Source: Rhodovulum sulfidophilum DSM 1374
GTDB taxonomy: Bacteria; Pseudomonadota; Alphaproteobacteria; Rhodobacterales; Rhodobacteraceae
Reading direction: 5' to 3'
DNA length: 64,000 nt
Assembly: GCF_001633165.1 (NCBI RefSeq)
Contig: NZ_CP015418.1
Span: 2,852,001 to 2,916,000, forward strand
In this document: positions 29,117 through 38,359 of the stretch, piece by piece
Layout of the letters: every line of letters begins with the position of its first letter
Position numbering within the stretch: position 1 is the first letter of the stretch
Program-made: the position numbers and the translations under genes
Notes under the pieces: model-generated
Databases searched by the model: none
Told to the model about the DNA's origin: nothing
What the model saw: only the letters and a program-made list of their open reading frames with translations

Positions 29117-30664
29117 ATGGACGGACAGGCCGAGGATCGCCCCAATGCATGGGATCCTTTCGGGAGGCCTCTGTTCGGCGGTCCGGAAGCGCGCGCGCTT
29201 TCGCGCGTCGGCGTGGTCGATATCGGATCGAACTCGGTCAGGATGGTGGTCTTCGACGGCGCGGCGCGCAGCCCGGCCTATTTCTTCAACGAAAAGGTCA
29301 TGTGCGCGCTCGGCGCCGGACTGAGCGAAACCAACCGCCTGTCGCCCGAGGGGCGCAGCCGGGCGCTGGCCGCGCTTCGTCGATTCGCGATCCTGGCCGA
29401 GGCGATGGACGCCACGCCGATCAGCGTGGTCGCCACCGCGGCGATGCGCGATGCCGAGGACGGGCCCGAATTCCGCGCCGAGATCGAGCGCGAGACCGGG
29501 CTGAAACCCTGGGTGATCGACGGCACCGAAGAGGCGCGCCTGTCGGCCCAGGGGGTGCTTCTGGGCTGGCCCGGTGCCGAGGGCATCGTCTGCGATATCG
29601 GCGGCTCCTCGATGGAGCTGGCCGAACTCAAGGGCGGCATGGTGGGCCTGCGCGGTACCTCGCCGCTGGGGCCGCTCAAGCTGCGCGAGGTCTCTGGCGG
29701 CAAGAAGGGCCTCGATCGCTACATTGCCCAGGAGATCGGGCGGCTGGTCGCGCCGATGCCGATCGCGCCGCCCCGGCTTTATCTGGTTGGAGGCTCCTGG
29801 CGCGCCATCGCCCGGCTCGACATGGAACGGCGCGGCTATCCGCTGACGGTGCTGCATGAATACCGGATGACCCGGGCCGCGCTGTTGGAAACCATCGACT
29901 GGATCGCCGGCTCGGACCCCGATGCGCTGCGGCAGAAGACCGGCACCTCGCCCGACCGCATGGCGCTGGTGCCCTATGCCGCGCAGGTACTCAGGAAGCT
30001 GGTCGCGCATCTGCGCCCGCATGAGATCGCGGTCTCGAGCTACGGCATTCGCGAAGGGCTTCTTTACGAGCAGATGCCCGCCGACCTGCGTGCCCGCGAC
30101 CCGCTGATCGAGGCCTGCCGTTTCGCCGAGCAGCGAGCGGCCCGCCAGCCCGGCTTCGGCAACCGGCTTTACAATTTCATCCTGCCGCTGTTCGGCGCCG
30201 CCGGGCCCGACAAGCGGCGGCTGATCCGCGCGGCCTGCCTGCTGCACGACACCGCCTGGCGCGCCCATCCCGATTACCGCCACGAGATCTGTTTCGACAG
30301 CGCCACCCAGGCCAATCTGGGCGGGCTCGAACACTGGGAACGGGTTTTCCTCGGCGTGTCGCTGCTGCACCGCTACAAGAACAGCCGCTCGGGCAGCCGG
30401 TTCGAGCCGCTGTTCTCGCTGCTCGACGCCGACCGGATGCGCCAGGCCGAAGTCCTGGGCAAGGCGATGCGCTTCGGCGCGATGTTCTCGCTGCATGCCC
30501 CCGACAGCCTGGCCGAGCTGCGCCATTACCCGAAGAAAAAGCAGCTTGAACTGATCCTCGCCGAGGCCGCCGTGCCGCTTTTCGGCGAGGTCGCGGCGGC
30601 CCGCTTCGCCTCGCTTGCCAAGGCGCTGGGGGTCGAGACCAGCGTGCGGGTCCGCCGCCGCTGA
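29117..30664 (+). CDS. ppx: Exopolyphosphatase (Ppx/GppA family)
   Basis: 515 aa. It hydrolyses terminal phosphates from polyphosphate, the opposite of its neighbour ppk; a GppA-like pppGpp phosphatase activity is the family alternative. Actin-like ATPase fold motifs are GVVDIGSNSVRMVVFD at the N-terminus, VVATAAMRDAEDG and VCDIGGSSMELAEL. The C-terminal helical region contains an HD-like segment (CLLHDTAWRAHPDYRHE). The start is chosen from AGGAAAGG six bases before ATG 29117; the longer open frame runs back into ppk. Confidence 0.92.
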   Translation: MDGQAEDRPNAWDPFGRPLFGGPEARALSRVGVVDIGSNSVRMVVFDGAARSPAYFFNEKVMCALGAGLSETNRLSPEGRSRALAALRRFAILAEAMDATPISVVATAAMRDAEDGPEFRAEIERETGLKPWVIDGTEEARLSAQGVLLGWPGAEGIVCDIGGSSMELAELKGGMVGLRGTSPLGPLKLREVSGGKKGLDRYIAQEIGRLVAPMPIAPPRLYLVGGSWRAIARLDMERRGYPLTVLHEYRMTRAALLETIDWIAGSDPDALRQKTGTSPDRMALVPYAAQVLRKLVAHLRPHEIAVSSYGIREGLLYEQMPADLRARDPLIEACRFAEQRAARQPGFGNRLYNFILPLFGAAGPDKRRLIRAACLLHDTAWRAHPDYRHEICFDSATQANLGGLEHWERVFLGVSLLHRYKNSRSGSRFEPLFSLLDADRMRQAEVLGKAMRFGAMFSLHAPDSLAELRHYPKKKQLELILAEAAVPLFGEVAAARFASLAKALGVETSVRVRRR

Positions 30665-30764
30665 GCGCGCGAGGCCCCAGACCGGCCGCCAGTTCGTCAG
30701 GGCTGTTCGTCAGATGCCGCGCGTCGATTGTCGCCCGCGCCCGTCTTTCACCCGAGACGGCCGG

Positions 30765-31124
30765 TCAGATATCGATTTCGCCCTCGGGCCGCGCCTCGGG
30801 ATCGGGCAGCGGCGGCGCATCGGGCTTGCGGCGGATGATGATGTCGCCATTGGGCAACCGCTCGGGCAGCTGATAGGCGTCGAGATCGTCGATCAGCTCC
30901 ATCAGCCGGGCCAGCGCGGGTTCGGCCGCCTCGGCGAAGTCGCGCATATGCGGCTCGAGCTCGTCGCCGAGCCCCTTGAGAAACATCTGCATCCCCTCGC
31001 CGAGCAGCCCGAGCCCCTCGCTCATGCCGCCATCATCGCCGGGCCCGCCCCTGTCCTGGGCCGAAGCCGGGGCAGCGGTCAGCAGCAGCGCCAGAAGCGG
31101 AACCAGGGCAAGCCGATGTCTCAT
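30765..31124 (-). CDS. Small secreted periplasmic protein of unknown function
   Basis: 119 aa. An N-terminal Sec signal peptide (MRHRLALVPLLALLLTAAPASA, cleavage after about residue 22, AxA) is followed by a Gly/Asp-rich linker, an amphipathic helix (about 38-85) and an acidic Pro-rich tail containing NGDIIIRRKPDAPPLPDP. Similar short secreted proteins occur widely in Rhodobacteraceae without known function. It is the last gene of a minus-strand group with the EEP protein and the TerB-DnaJ protein. Confidence 0.7.
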   Translation of the reverse strand: MRHRLALVPLLALLLTAAPASAQDRGGPGDDGGMSEGLGLLGEGMQMFLKGLGDELEPHMRDFAEAAEPALARLMELIDDLDAYQLPERLPNGDIIIRRKPDAPPLPDPEARPEGEIDI

Positions 31125-31168
31125 CCGGCGAGTATAGGCCCGCGACGCGGGAAAATGAAGCGCAGCGT

Positions 31169-32200
31169 TCAGATCGCGATATCGAGGCTGACCGGAAAAT
31201 GGTCCGAGGCCGTCAGCAAGGCCTCGCGCAGCTCGGGGATGCGGTAGAGATCCGGATCGTCGAAGGGATGCCAGATCCGCCAGCGCGGCCCGCGCGCGCG
31301 AAGCTCGGCCGAAATCATGACATAGTCGAGCAGCGCCGACAGATACCGCCCCGTTGCCGGAATGAAGAACCGCGCCGAGGCGGGTTGCGCCGCCAACAGC
31401 CCCTGCAGTGCCTCGCGCGCATGCGGGTCGAACAGCCGCCGCTCGGGCGGGGCCTCCTGCCCCAGGACGATCTCGACGCCCGACCGGCCGAAGAGTTTCT
31501 CGTATTCGTCGAGCCCCGGCCCGTCATTGAAATCGCCCAGCACGATCAATGGTTCGCCGGCGTCGAGATGGGTCTCGATCCGCTGCCGGAGCCAGATGCA
31601 TTGCGCCAGCTGCTTGCGCCGGTTCTGGATCGAGATCCGGATCGCTTCGTCGGGACTGCGCGCGCCATGCGGGGCCTTCGACTTGGCATGCACCCCGATC
31701 ATCCGGAACCGGAGCCCCGCCGCCGTCTCGACCGCCAGTTCGAGCGGCGGCTTGGAGAAGCGGATCAGGTCGGGCGCCGCATCGACATCGATATCCCAGC
31801 GAAAGACGCCGTCGAAGCGCGGCGCGTCCGGCGCCCCCTTGCGGCCGGTCGGCGCGCCTTGCGGGTCGTGACGGGCCCTGAGCCGGTCGGGGTCGTAAAG
31901 CAGCGCGATTTCCTGCTGGGTATCGTTGCCAAAGCCGATCAGCGCCCGCCGCGCCCGCAACCCGAAGACGCAGGCAAAGCTTTCGAGCGCCCGGACGGTG
32001 CTACGCCGCCCGTTCTCGTCGGGTGCCTCGACCACCAGCACCGCATCGGCATCGAGCGCGGAAAAGACGATGCCCAAAGCCGCGATGCGGGCCTGCCGCG
32101 CGATGCCGTGACGGCCCGACGGGCCTTCGCCCTCGAGAAGCTGGCCCTCGTCGTCGAAAAGCGCATTGAACCATTCGACATTATAGGTGGCGATCCTCAC
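31169..32200 (-). CDS. Endonuclease/exonuclease/phosphatase (EEP) family protein, cytoplasmic
   Basis: 343 aa. EEP fold motifs are TYNVEWFNALF (metal-binding Asn/Glu at the N-terminus), VVEAPDENG, VHAKSK, LGDFNDGPG (catalytic Asp/Asn) and TASDHFPVSLDI (Asp-His at the C-terminus). There is no signal peptide. The substrate is open: DNA, sugar phosphates or phospholipids are all cleaved by this superfamily. The ATG overlaps the stop of the upstream TerB-DnaJ gene by 4 bp (32197-32200), so the two are coupled. Confidence 0.82.
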   Translation of the reverse strand: MRIATYNVEWFNALFDDEGQLLEGEGPSGRHGIARQARIAALGIVFSALDADAVLVVEAPDENGRRSTVRALESFACVFGLRARRALIGFGNDTQQEIALLYDPDRLRARHDPQGAPTGRKGAPDAPRFDGVFRWDIDVDAAPDLIRFSKPPLELAVETAAGLRFRMIGVHAKSKAPHGARSPDEAIRISIQNRRKQLAQCIWLRQRIETHLDAGEPLIVLGDFNDGPGLDEYEKLFGRSGVEIVLGQEAPPERRLFDPHAREALQGLLAAQPASARFFIPATGRYLSALLDYVMISAELRARGPRWRIWHPFDDPDLYRIPELREALLTASDHFPVSLDIAI

Positions 32201-32880
32201 GCCGCGTGGTCCGCGACGATGGTCTCCCAGGCCTGGTTGATCGCGACCAGCCGCCGCTCGGCCAGCTTGATCGCCTCTTCGGGCACGCCCCGCGCCTGCA
32301 TCCGGTCGGGATGGGTCTCGCGCACCTCGGCCCGCCAGACCTTGCGGATGGTGTCCAGATCGTCGGTCGGATCGACGCCAAGAACGGTATAGGGATCGGG
32401 CACGGCCTCGGGCACGAAACGGGCGCGAAGCGTGCGGAACTGGCGCTCGCTCAGCCCGAAGATCTCGGCCACCCGGGCAAGGAAGGCGTCCTCGTCGGGG
32501 TGGTAGTCGCCATCGGCCAGGGCGATGAAGAACAGCCCCTCCATCAGGTCGCTGAGCGGCCCCCGGGTCTCGCGGAACATGCGGCGGATGCGGCGGGCGT
32601 AATCCTCGAAGCCGGCCACGTCCTGCCGCGCCAGATCGAAGACCCGGGCCGCGTTGGCCTCTTCGCCAGGCGGGATCGAGAAGACCTCGCGGAAGGCCGC
32701 GACCTCGTCGCGGGTGACCCGGCCATCGGCCTTGGCCATCTTCGCCCCCAGCGCGATCACCGCGATGGTGAAGGCGACGCTGCGTTCGGGCGGCGTGCGA
32801 AGCCGGTCGAAAACGGCCGCAAGACTTTCGCCCTTGGCCAGGGCGGAAACGGCGTCAGCGATGCGGGACCAGAGCGACAT
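32197..32880 (-). CDS. TerB-like/DnaJ-domain co-chaperone (DjlA-like)
   Basis: 227 aa. An N-terminal TerB-like helical domain (about 30-140: AKMAKADGRVTRDEVAAFREVF and ALADGDYHPDEDAFL) is followed by a C-terminal J domain (about 160-225, DPYTVLGVDPTDDLDTIRKVWR) with the HPD tripeptide (THPDRMQ) needed to stimulate DnaK ATPase. This is the DjlA domain order, but without the N-terminal membrane anchor of E. coli DjlA. It is the first gene of a minus-strand pair with the EEP protein. Confidence 0.85.
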   Translation of the reverse strand: MSLWSRIADAVSALAKGESLAAVFDRLRTPPERSVAFTIAVIALGAKMAKADGRVTRDEVAAFREVFSIPPGEEANAARVFDLARQDVAGFEDYARRIRRMFRETRGPLSDLMEGLFFIALADGDYHPDEDAFLARVAEIFGLSERQFRTLRARFVPEAVPDPYTVLGVDPTDDLDTIRKVWRAEVRETHPDRMQARGVPEEAIKLAERRLVAINQAWETIVADHAA

Positions 32881-33342
32881 GGACCGAGATTAGCCCGCGA
32901 TGGCGGCAGAGTCAGGTCGGTCATTCGGCCGCCCTGCGCCCCACCCGGCGTCTTTCCGGCAAATATCCGCCGTCATTCGAAAATTCGGCGACCGGAGCGG
33001 GGAATGGCCGTCGTTCCGGGCACCGGAACCGGCACCAAGGGGCAGGCCCCCGGCAGCGGGGCGGTGCGCAGGACGAAAGCGCCCTGCGGGTGACAGCCGG
33101 TTCGGGCGCTCTCTGTCTCCGATGCAACCGCCCGCCCGTCCGAACACCTGTCGAGCGGCCGCGGCAAGGCGGTTTTCAAGGGCAGTCCCTGTGCCTCCGA
33201 CTCGGCGTCATCATCGCGGCCGGGCCATCGCACCGAGCGACGGCATGGTCCGAGTTTCGCGGCAGGATCGCCGGGCGCAATTGACATCCACAGGCGAGAC
33301 CCCATTTCGCAAACGTAGAATCCAATAAAATCGGGAAATTCA
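32881..33342. promoter_or_regulatory. Intergenic region upstream of nhaA
   Basis: 462 bp between divergent genes. The last 60 bp before nhaA are AT-rich. A perfect TTGACA lies at 33281-33286, but the nearest -10-like element (TAGAAT, 33316-33321) is 29 bp away, too far for a sigma-70 promoter. No gene is convincing. The leader could hold a structured RNA, since Li+/Na+ riboswitches precede some nhaA genes, but I could not identify one by eye. Confidence 0.35.
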
Positions 33343-34530
33343 ATGCTGCTCCGCGCGCTCGACAAGTTTTTCGGCCACGAAGCCTCCGGCGGTATCCTGC
33401 TGATGCTTGCGGCCCTCGCCGCCCTGATCGTCGCAAATTCGCCCCTGCAACCCTTTTACGACGAGACACTCGGCGCGACCTTCTCGGTCCTGCTCAATGG
33501 CGGCGGGCTCGAGAAGCCGCTGATCCTGTGGATCAATGACGGCCTGATGGCCGTGTTCTTCTTCCTCATCGGGCTGGAACTTAAGCGCGAGATGATGGAA
33601 GGCAAGCTCAAGAAACCAGCCGATGTGGTGTTGCCGGGCATGGCGGCAGTGGGCGGCATGGTGGTGCCTGCGCTGATCTTCGCGGCCTTCAACTGGGGCA
33701 GCCCCGAGACGCTGTCGGGATGGGCAATCCCGGCCGCGACCGACATCGCCTTCGCGCTTGGGGTGCTGGCGCTTCTGGGCGACCGGGTGCCGGCGTCGCT
33801 GAAGGTGTTTCTTCTGACCCTGGCGATCCTCGACGATCTCGGGGCCATCGTCATCATCGCGCTGTTCTACACGGCGGATCTGAAGGTCGACTACCTGCTG
33901 ATGGCGCTGCTGCCGCTGGCCGGGCTGATCTGGCTGAACCTCAAGGGCGCGCACCGGGTGGCGCCGATGGTGCTCTTGGGAACGATCATGTGGTTCTTCG
34001 TGCTGAAATCGGGGGTGCATGCGACCATCGCGGGCGTGGCGACCGCCTTCTGCATTCCGCTGCGCGACAAATGGGGGAAATCGCCGCTTCACGCGCTCGA
34101 GCATGCGCTCTCGCCCTATGTGCTGTACCTGATCCTGCCGATCTTCGCCTTCGGCAATGCAGGGGTGGTTCTGACCGGCATCTCGTTCTCGGACCTGCTG
34201 CAACCGCTGCCGCTGGGCGTGGCGCTGGGTCTTGTGCTCGGCAAGCAGGTCGGGGTCTTCGCGATCACCTTCGCGATGGTCAAATCCGGCCTCGCCCGGT
34301 TGCCCGACGGCGTCGGCTGGGGCCATATCTACGGGTTGTCCTGCCTCGCGGGGATCGGCTTCACCATGTCGCTTTTCATCGGCTCGCTGAGCTATGCCGA
34401 TCCGGTCCTGATGAACGATGTCCGGCTCGGGGTCCTCAGCGGCTCGGCGATCTCGGCACTGCTGGGCTATGCCGCGCTCAGGCTGCTGGCAACCCCGAAA
34501 GGCAGCAAGCGCGCGACAGCCGCGGAATAG
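33343..34530 (+). CDS. nhaA: Na+/H+ antiporter NhaA
   Basis: 395 aa with about 12 transmembrane helices. It exports Na+ or Li+ in exchange for protons and supports growth in salt at alkaline pH. Key residues of the NhaA assembly are present: [15 protein letters not shown] (equivalent to the TM IV Asp133 region) and AILDDLGAI with the ion-binding pair Asp164-Asp165. The N-terminal [25 protein letters not shown] is typical. It is followed by three consecutive hairpins and the convergent scpA gene. Confidence 0.95.
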   Translation: MLLRALDKFFGHEASGGILLMLAALAALIVANSPLQPFYDETLGATFSVLLNGGGLEKPLILWINDGLMAVFFFLIGLELKREMMEGKLKKPADVVLPGMAAVGGMVVPALIFAAFNWGSPETLSGWAIPAATDIAFALGVLALLGDRVPASLKVFLLTLAILDDLGAIVIIALFYTADLKVDYLLMALLPLAGLIWLNLKGAHRVAPMVLLGTIMWFFVLKSGVHATIAGVATAFCIPLRDKWGKSPLHALEHALSPYVLYLILPIFAFGNAGVVLTGISFSDLLQPLPLGVALGLVLGKQVGVFAITFAMVKSGLARLPDGVGWGHIYGLSCLAGIGFTMSLFIGSLSYADPVLMNDVRLGVLSGSAISALLGYAALRLLATPKGSKRATAAE

Positions 34531-34535
34531 GACCG

Positions 34536-34616
34536 CAGGACTTTTCGACGAAAAGTCCTGAGAAAGTTTTCGGCGAAAACTTTTGGCCCGTGCCGTCCCA
34601 AGGGTCGGCACGGGCC
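34536..34616. terminator. Three consecutive hairpins between nhaA and scpA
   Basis: Hairpin 1 (34536-34560) pairs CAGGACTTTTC with GAAAAGTCCTG across a 3-nt loop, 11 perfect bp. Hairpin 2 (34563-34583) pairs AAAGTTTTC with GAAAACTTT, 9 perfect bp. Hairpin 3 (34585-34616) pairs GGCCCGTGCCG with CGGCACGGGCC, 11 perfect bp. They lie between convergent genes and probably end transcription from both sides. Hairpins 1 and 2 share a TTTTCG-CGAAAA core, so they may belong to a dispersed palindromic repeat family. Confidence 0.75.
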
Positions 34617-34626
34617 TCGCCCCCGA

Positions 34627-36759
34627 TCAGCCGCGGGCTTCGCGGATCAGGCGCAGGATGTCGTTGGCCGCCGCCGGAATGTTGGTGCCGGGCCCGAAGA
34701 TCGCCTTGACGCCCGCCTGCCGGAGGAAATCGTAATCCTGATGCGGGATCACCCCGCCGCAGATCACGATGATATCATCGGCCCCCTGCGCCCTCAGCGC
34801 CTCGATCAGCTTCGGCGCCAGGGTCTTGTGCCCCGCCGCCAGCGACGAGATCCCGATCACGTGGACGTCATTGTCGACCGCGTCCTGCGCCGCCTCCTCG
34901 GGGGTCTGGAACAGCGTGCCCACATCAACGTCGAAGCCGATATCGGCAAAGGCCGTCGCGATCACCTTGGCGCCGCGGTCATGCCCGTCCTGCCCCATCT
35001 TCACGACCAGCATCCGCGGCCGCCGCCCTTCTTCCTCGGCGAAATCCTCCACCGATTGCTGGATCGCGGCGAAGCCCTCGTCGCCCTCATAGGCCGCGCC
35101 ATAGACCCCCGAGAGCGTCTTGACCTCGGCCCGGTGTCTCCCGAACACCTTTTCCATCGCCATGCTGATTTCTCCCACCGTGGCGCGCGCGCGGGCGGCC
35201 TCGACCGCCAGCCGCAAGAGGTTCCCTTCGCCGCTTCGCGCGGCCTCCTCCAGAGCCGCCAGCGCGTGATCGCAGGCGGCCTGATCGCGGCTTGCCCGGA
35301 TCTTCTCGATGCGGGCCACCTGGCTCTGGCGGACCTTGACGTTGTCGACATCGAGAATGTCGATCTCGTCTTCCTTCTCGAGCCGGAACTTGTTGACGCC
35401 GACGATCACCTCCTCGCCGCGGTCGACCCGGGCCTGCCAGCGCGCGGCGGCCTCCTCGATCCGGAGCTTGGGCATGCCCGAGGCCACCGCCTTGGTCATG
35501 CCGCCCATCTCGTCGATCTCGCAGATGATCTCCCAGGCCGCATCGGCCAGATCCGCGGTCAGCTTCTCGACATAGTAGGACCCAGCCAGCGGATCGACGA
35601 CCTTGGTCACCTTGGTCTCGTTCTGCAGGATCAGCTGGGTGTTCCGCGCGATCCGGGCCGAGAATTCGGTGGGCAGCGCGATCGCCTCGTCGAAGGCGTT
35701 GGTATGCAGCGACTGGGTGCCGCCAAGAACCGCGCTCATCGCCTCATAGGCGGTGCGGACCACGTTGTTATAGGGGTCCTGCTCGGCGAGGCTCACCCCC
35801 GAGGTCTGGCAGTGGGTGCGCAGCATCAGCGATTTGGGGTTCTTCGGACCGAACTCGGACATGATCCGGTGCCACAGGAACCGCGCGGCGCGCAGCTTGG
35901 CGATCTCCATGAAGAAGTTGGTGCCGATCGCGAAGAAGAAGGACAGCCGCCCGGCGAAGGCATCGACATCGAGCCCGCGCGCCAGCGCCGTCTTCACGTA
36001 TTCCTTGCCGTCGGCCAGCGTGAAGGCAAGCTCCTGCACCAGGTTCGCGCCCGCCTCCTGCATGTGATAGCCTGAGATCGAGATCGAGTTGAAGCGCGGC
36101 ATGTCGGTCGAGGTGAACTCGATGATGTCGGCGATGATCCGCATCGAGGGTTCGGGCGGATAGATATAGGTGTTCCGGACCATGAACTCCTTCAGGACGT
36201 CGTTCTGGATGGTGCCGGAAAGCTGCTTGCGCTCGACGCCCTGCTCCTCGCCCGCGACGATGAAGTTCGCGAGGATCGGGATCACCGCGCCGTTCATCGT
36301 CATCGAGACCGAGATCTCGCCCAGCGGGATGCCGTCGAACAGGATCTTCATGTCCTCGACGCTGTCGATGGCGACGCCTGCCTTGCCGACATCGCCGACG
36401 ACGCGCGGGTGGTCGCTGTCATAGCCCCTATGGGTGGCCAGATCGAAGGCCACCGACACGCCCTGCTGACCGGCGGCCAGCGCCTTGCGGTAGAAGGCGT
36501 TCGATTCCTCGGCCGTCGAGAAGCCCGCATATTGCCGGATCGTCCAGGGGCGGCCGGCATACATCGTGGCCTTGGGGCCGCGGGTGAAGGGCGCCTCGCC
36601 CGGGACCGAGCCCATATGCGCCAGGCCCTCGGTATCGGCCTCGGTGTAAAGCGGCTTGACCGGAATGCCCTCGGGCGTCTCCCAGGTCAGGCCGTCGAGC
36701 GGCTTGCCGCGCAGTTCCTTCTCGGCCAGCGCGGCCCAGCGTGTGGTCTTGTCCGTCAT
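34627..36759 (-). CDS. scpA: Methylmalonyl-CoA mutase
   Basis: 710 aa single-chain B12-dependent mutase converting (R)-methylmalonyl-CoA to succinyl-CoA, the last step of propionyl-CoA assimilation and part of acetate assimilation through the ethylmalonyl-CoA pathway. The N-terminal TIM barrel carries the [18 protein letters not shown] substrate region and [11 protein letters not shown]. The C-terminal cobalamin-binding domain has the DxHxxG motif in [10 protein letters not shown], with cobalt-ligand His593. It lies near pccA and pccB but is separated by a plus-strand gene and the DUF6492-like gene, so it probably has its own promoter. Confidence 0.97.
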   Translation of the reverse strand: MTDKTTRWAALAEKELRGKPLDGLTWETPEGIPVKPLYTEADTEGLAHMGSVPGEAPFTRGPKATMYAGRPWTIRQYAGFSTAEESNAFYRKALAAGQQGVSVAFDLATHRGYDSDHPRVVGDVGKAGVAIDSVEDMKILFDGIPLGEISVSMTMNGAVIPILANFIVAGEEQGVERKQLSGTIQNDVLKEFMVRNTYIYPPEPSMRIIADIIEFTSTDMPRFNSISISGYHMQEAGANLVQELAFTLADGKEYVKTALARGLDVDAFAGRLSFFFAIGTNFFMEIAKLRAARFLWHRIMSEFGPKNPKSLMLRTHCQTSGVSLAEQDPYNNVVRTAYEAMSAVLGGTQSLHTNAFDEAIALPTEFSARIARNTQLILQNETKVTKVVDPLAGSYYVEKLTADLADAAWEIICEIDEMGGMTKAVASGMPKLRIEEAAARWQARVDRGEEVIVGVNKFRLEKEDEIDILDVDNVKVRQSQVARIEKIRASRDQAACDHALAALEEAARSGEGNLLRLAVEAARARATVGEISMAMEKVFGRHRAEVKTLSGVYGAAYEGDEGFAAIQQSVEDFAEEEGRRPRMLVVKMGQDGHDRGAKVIATAFADIGFDVDVGTLFQTPEEAAQDAVDNDVHVIGISSLAAGHKTLAPKLIEALRAQGADDIIVICGGVIPHQDYDFLRQAGVKAIFGPGTNIPAAANDILRLIREARG

Positions 36760-36855
36760 CGGATCCGTCCTTCTTCTGCATGCCCCGCGCCGGGCGCGGG
36801 TTCAGACTTCGCTTTCCGCCCACCTGCGCCTATATCTGGGCCGACAGGAGGGCTC

Positions 36856-37317
36856 ATGAAAAAACACCTGACGATCATGGCATGGGTCGCGCTCATGCCG
36901 CTGGCCGGAACCGCCGACGCAGTCAGCGAACCCGAGCCGCTGGCGCGCTGGGAGGCCGACCGAACCGTGGTGCTCGAGGCCGAGGGCGTAAGCCTGTCCG
37001 ACTTCCACTGGATGGCGCGGCCGGTCGTGGTCTTCGCCGACAGCCCGGCCAATCCGCAATACCGGACCCAGATGCAGCTTCTGACCGAGCGCATCGACGA
37101 GCTGGCCGAACGCGACGTGGTGGTGATCGTCGATACCGACCCCGACGCCCGCTCCGAGCTGCGCATGAAACTGCGCCCGCGCGGCTTCATGCTGGTGCTG
37201 GTCGGCAAGGATGGCGAGATCAAGTTCCGCAAGCCGATGCCCTGGAACGTCCGCGAGATCTCGCGCTCGATCGACAAGATCCCGCTGCGCCAGCAGGAAG
37301 TCCGCGACCGGCGCTGA
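36856..37317 (+). CDS. DUF4174 family secreted protein
   Basis: 153 aa. A signal peptide (MKKHLTIMAWVALMPLAGTADA) is followed by a compact thioredoxin-like domain with RPVVVFADSPANPQY, VVVIVDTDPDARSEL and the final GFMLVLVGKDGEIKFRKP, the DUF4174 pattern. The strand order suggests a peroxiredoxin/thioredoxin-like fold, but no CxxC is present, so redox chemistry is unlikely. GGAGGG precedes ATG 36856. It is the only plus-strand gene between scpA and pccB. Confidence 0.85.
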   Translation: MKKHLTIMAWVALMPLAGTADAVSEPEPLARWEADRTVVLEAEGVSLSDFHWMARPVVVFADSPANPQYRTQMQLLTERIDELAERDVVVIVDTDPDARSELRMKLRPRGFMLVLVGKDGEIKFRKPMPWNVREISRSIDKIPLRQQEVRDRR

Positions 37318-37362
37318 GCGAACGAGGCCGCTCCAGCTACAGACGGGCCAGGGACAGACGCT

Positions 37363-38355
37363 CTAGGCATGAAACAATGCCTCGATCTCGCTGTCGGACC
37401 GTATGAGACCACGCTCGCGCCAGAACTCGACAAGGTCCTTTCGAACGGTCTCGGTCATAGCCGCAAGAAGGCGGCTATGGGTTCCGATCATCTTGCAATC
37501 GCCGCACCGCGCCGCTGCCACAAGCTCTGGCAGCCTGCCGACACTGCGACCGGAGAACAGCGAGAAAGAAGCGGGCAGACCCTCGGCGTGAAGCTCCCAC
37601 CACAGCCCCCTGCCCTGATCGAGTGCGGCGTAGACAAGCATGAACTCGGTCGCCTTCCCCCGGCGTCGGGCGAAGAACAGCTCGATCGGTCCCAGCTTTT
37701 CCTCGATCAGGGCCAATGCGGACCTCAGATCATCGCGGGCGAAGACCACCGGCGTGACCGTCGGCGGGGCCGTGGCCAGAGACGTTGGTTCTGGCAAAGC
37801 CAGTTTGGCAAAAGACGCCCTGATCCAGCCTTGTTGCTTTTCTTCGGTCTCGACCACGCGGCTCCGCGGCCGTCCATCCCCGGCCACGAAATCCGAGCCG
37901 GTAACAGGCGCGACGAACTGGTTCTTTGCATCGAGAACCAGAAGATAGGGGGACGCGCCCAGCCTTGCAGCCATCAGCTTCAACGCCTGCTGCATCCCCC
38001 ATCCGCCATTCCCACGCCAGCCACCGCCCGCGCCGCGCAGTTTTCGGCCCACCCCGCGAAGATGGGTCAGGTAAAACCTCTCGAGACGGGCGCGGAGGGT
38101 CGGGCAGTCCGAAAGCAACTCGTCTGGCCGCACGACCTTCAACTTCCCGGCGAAGGGGCCGTAATCGCCACGCATTGCCTCGACCGCCTCCGCGCAGGCC
38201 GCTTCTTCATGATCGTTGATGATCACGAATATATCACCCAGCGCGGAGGCGTGAAACTCGCGGGCAATCGAACGCGCCTGCAAGCGCAGCAGCGCGAGTT
38301 CACCCGAGAACACGACGGTCACGATGTCCAGCTTCTTCGACGGGAGCTGCGTCAT
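37363..38355 (-). CDS. DUF6492-like protein, glycosyltransferase-like fold suspected
   Basis: 330 aa with no signal peptide or transmembrane helix. It starts LDIVTVVFSGELALLRLQARS followed by FVIINDHEE, and later has LLVLDAKNQFVAP, an order similar to GT-A nucleotide-sugar enzymes (a strand-loop-strand start and a DxD-like segment, here LDAKN). I match it to DUF6492, whose function is unknown. It starts 4 bp after the pccA stop, so it is translationally coupled to pccA. By eye its GC content is lower than pccA, which hints at later acquisition. Confidence 0.65.
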   Translation of the reverse strand: MTQLPSKKLDIVTVVFSGELALLRLQARSIAREFHASALGDIFVIINDHEEAACAEAVEAMRGDYGPFAGKLKVVRPDELLSDCPTLRARLERFYLTHLRGVGRKLRGAGGGWRGNGGWGMQQALKLMAARLGASPYLLVLDAKNQFVAPVTGSDFVAGDGRPRSRVVETEEKQQGWIRASFAKLALPEPTSLATAPPTVTPVVFARDDLRSALALIEEKLGPIELFFARRRGKATEFMLVYAALDQGRGLWWELHAEGLPASFSLFSGRSVGRLPELVAAARCGDCKMIGTHSRLLAAMTETVRKDLVEFWRERGLIRSDSEIEALFHA

Positions 38356-38359
38356 GGGA

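Noticed and set aside
33281..33321. TTGACA and TAGAAT as a promoter for nhaA
   Set aside because: The two elements are 29 bp apart, far outside the 16-18 bp spacing needed.
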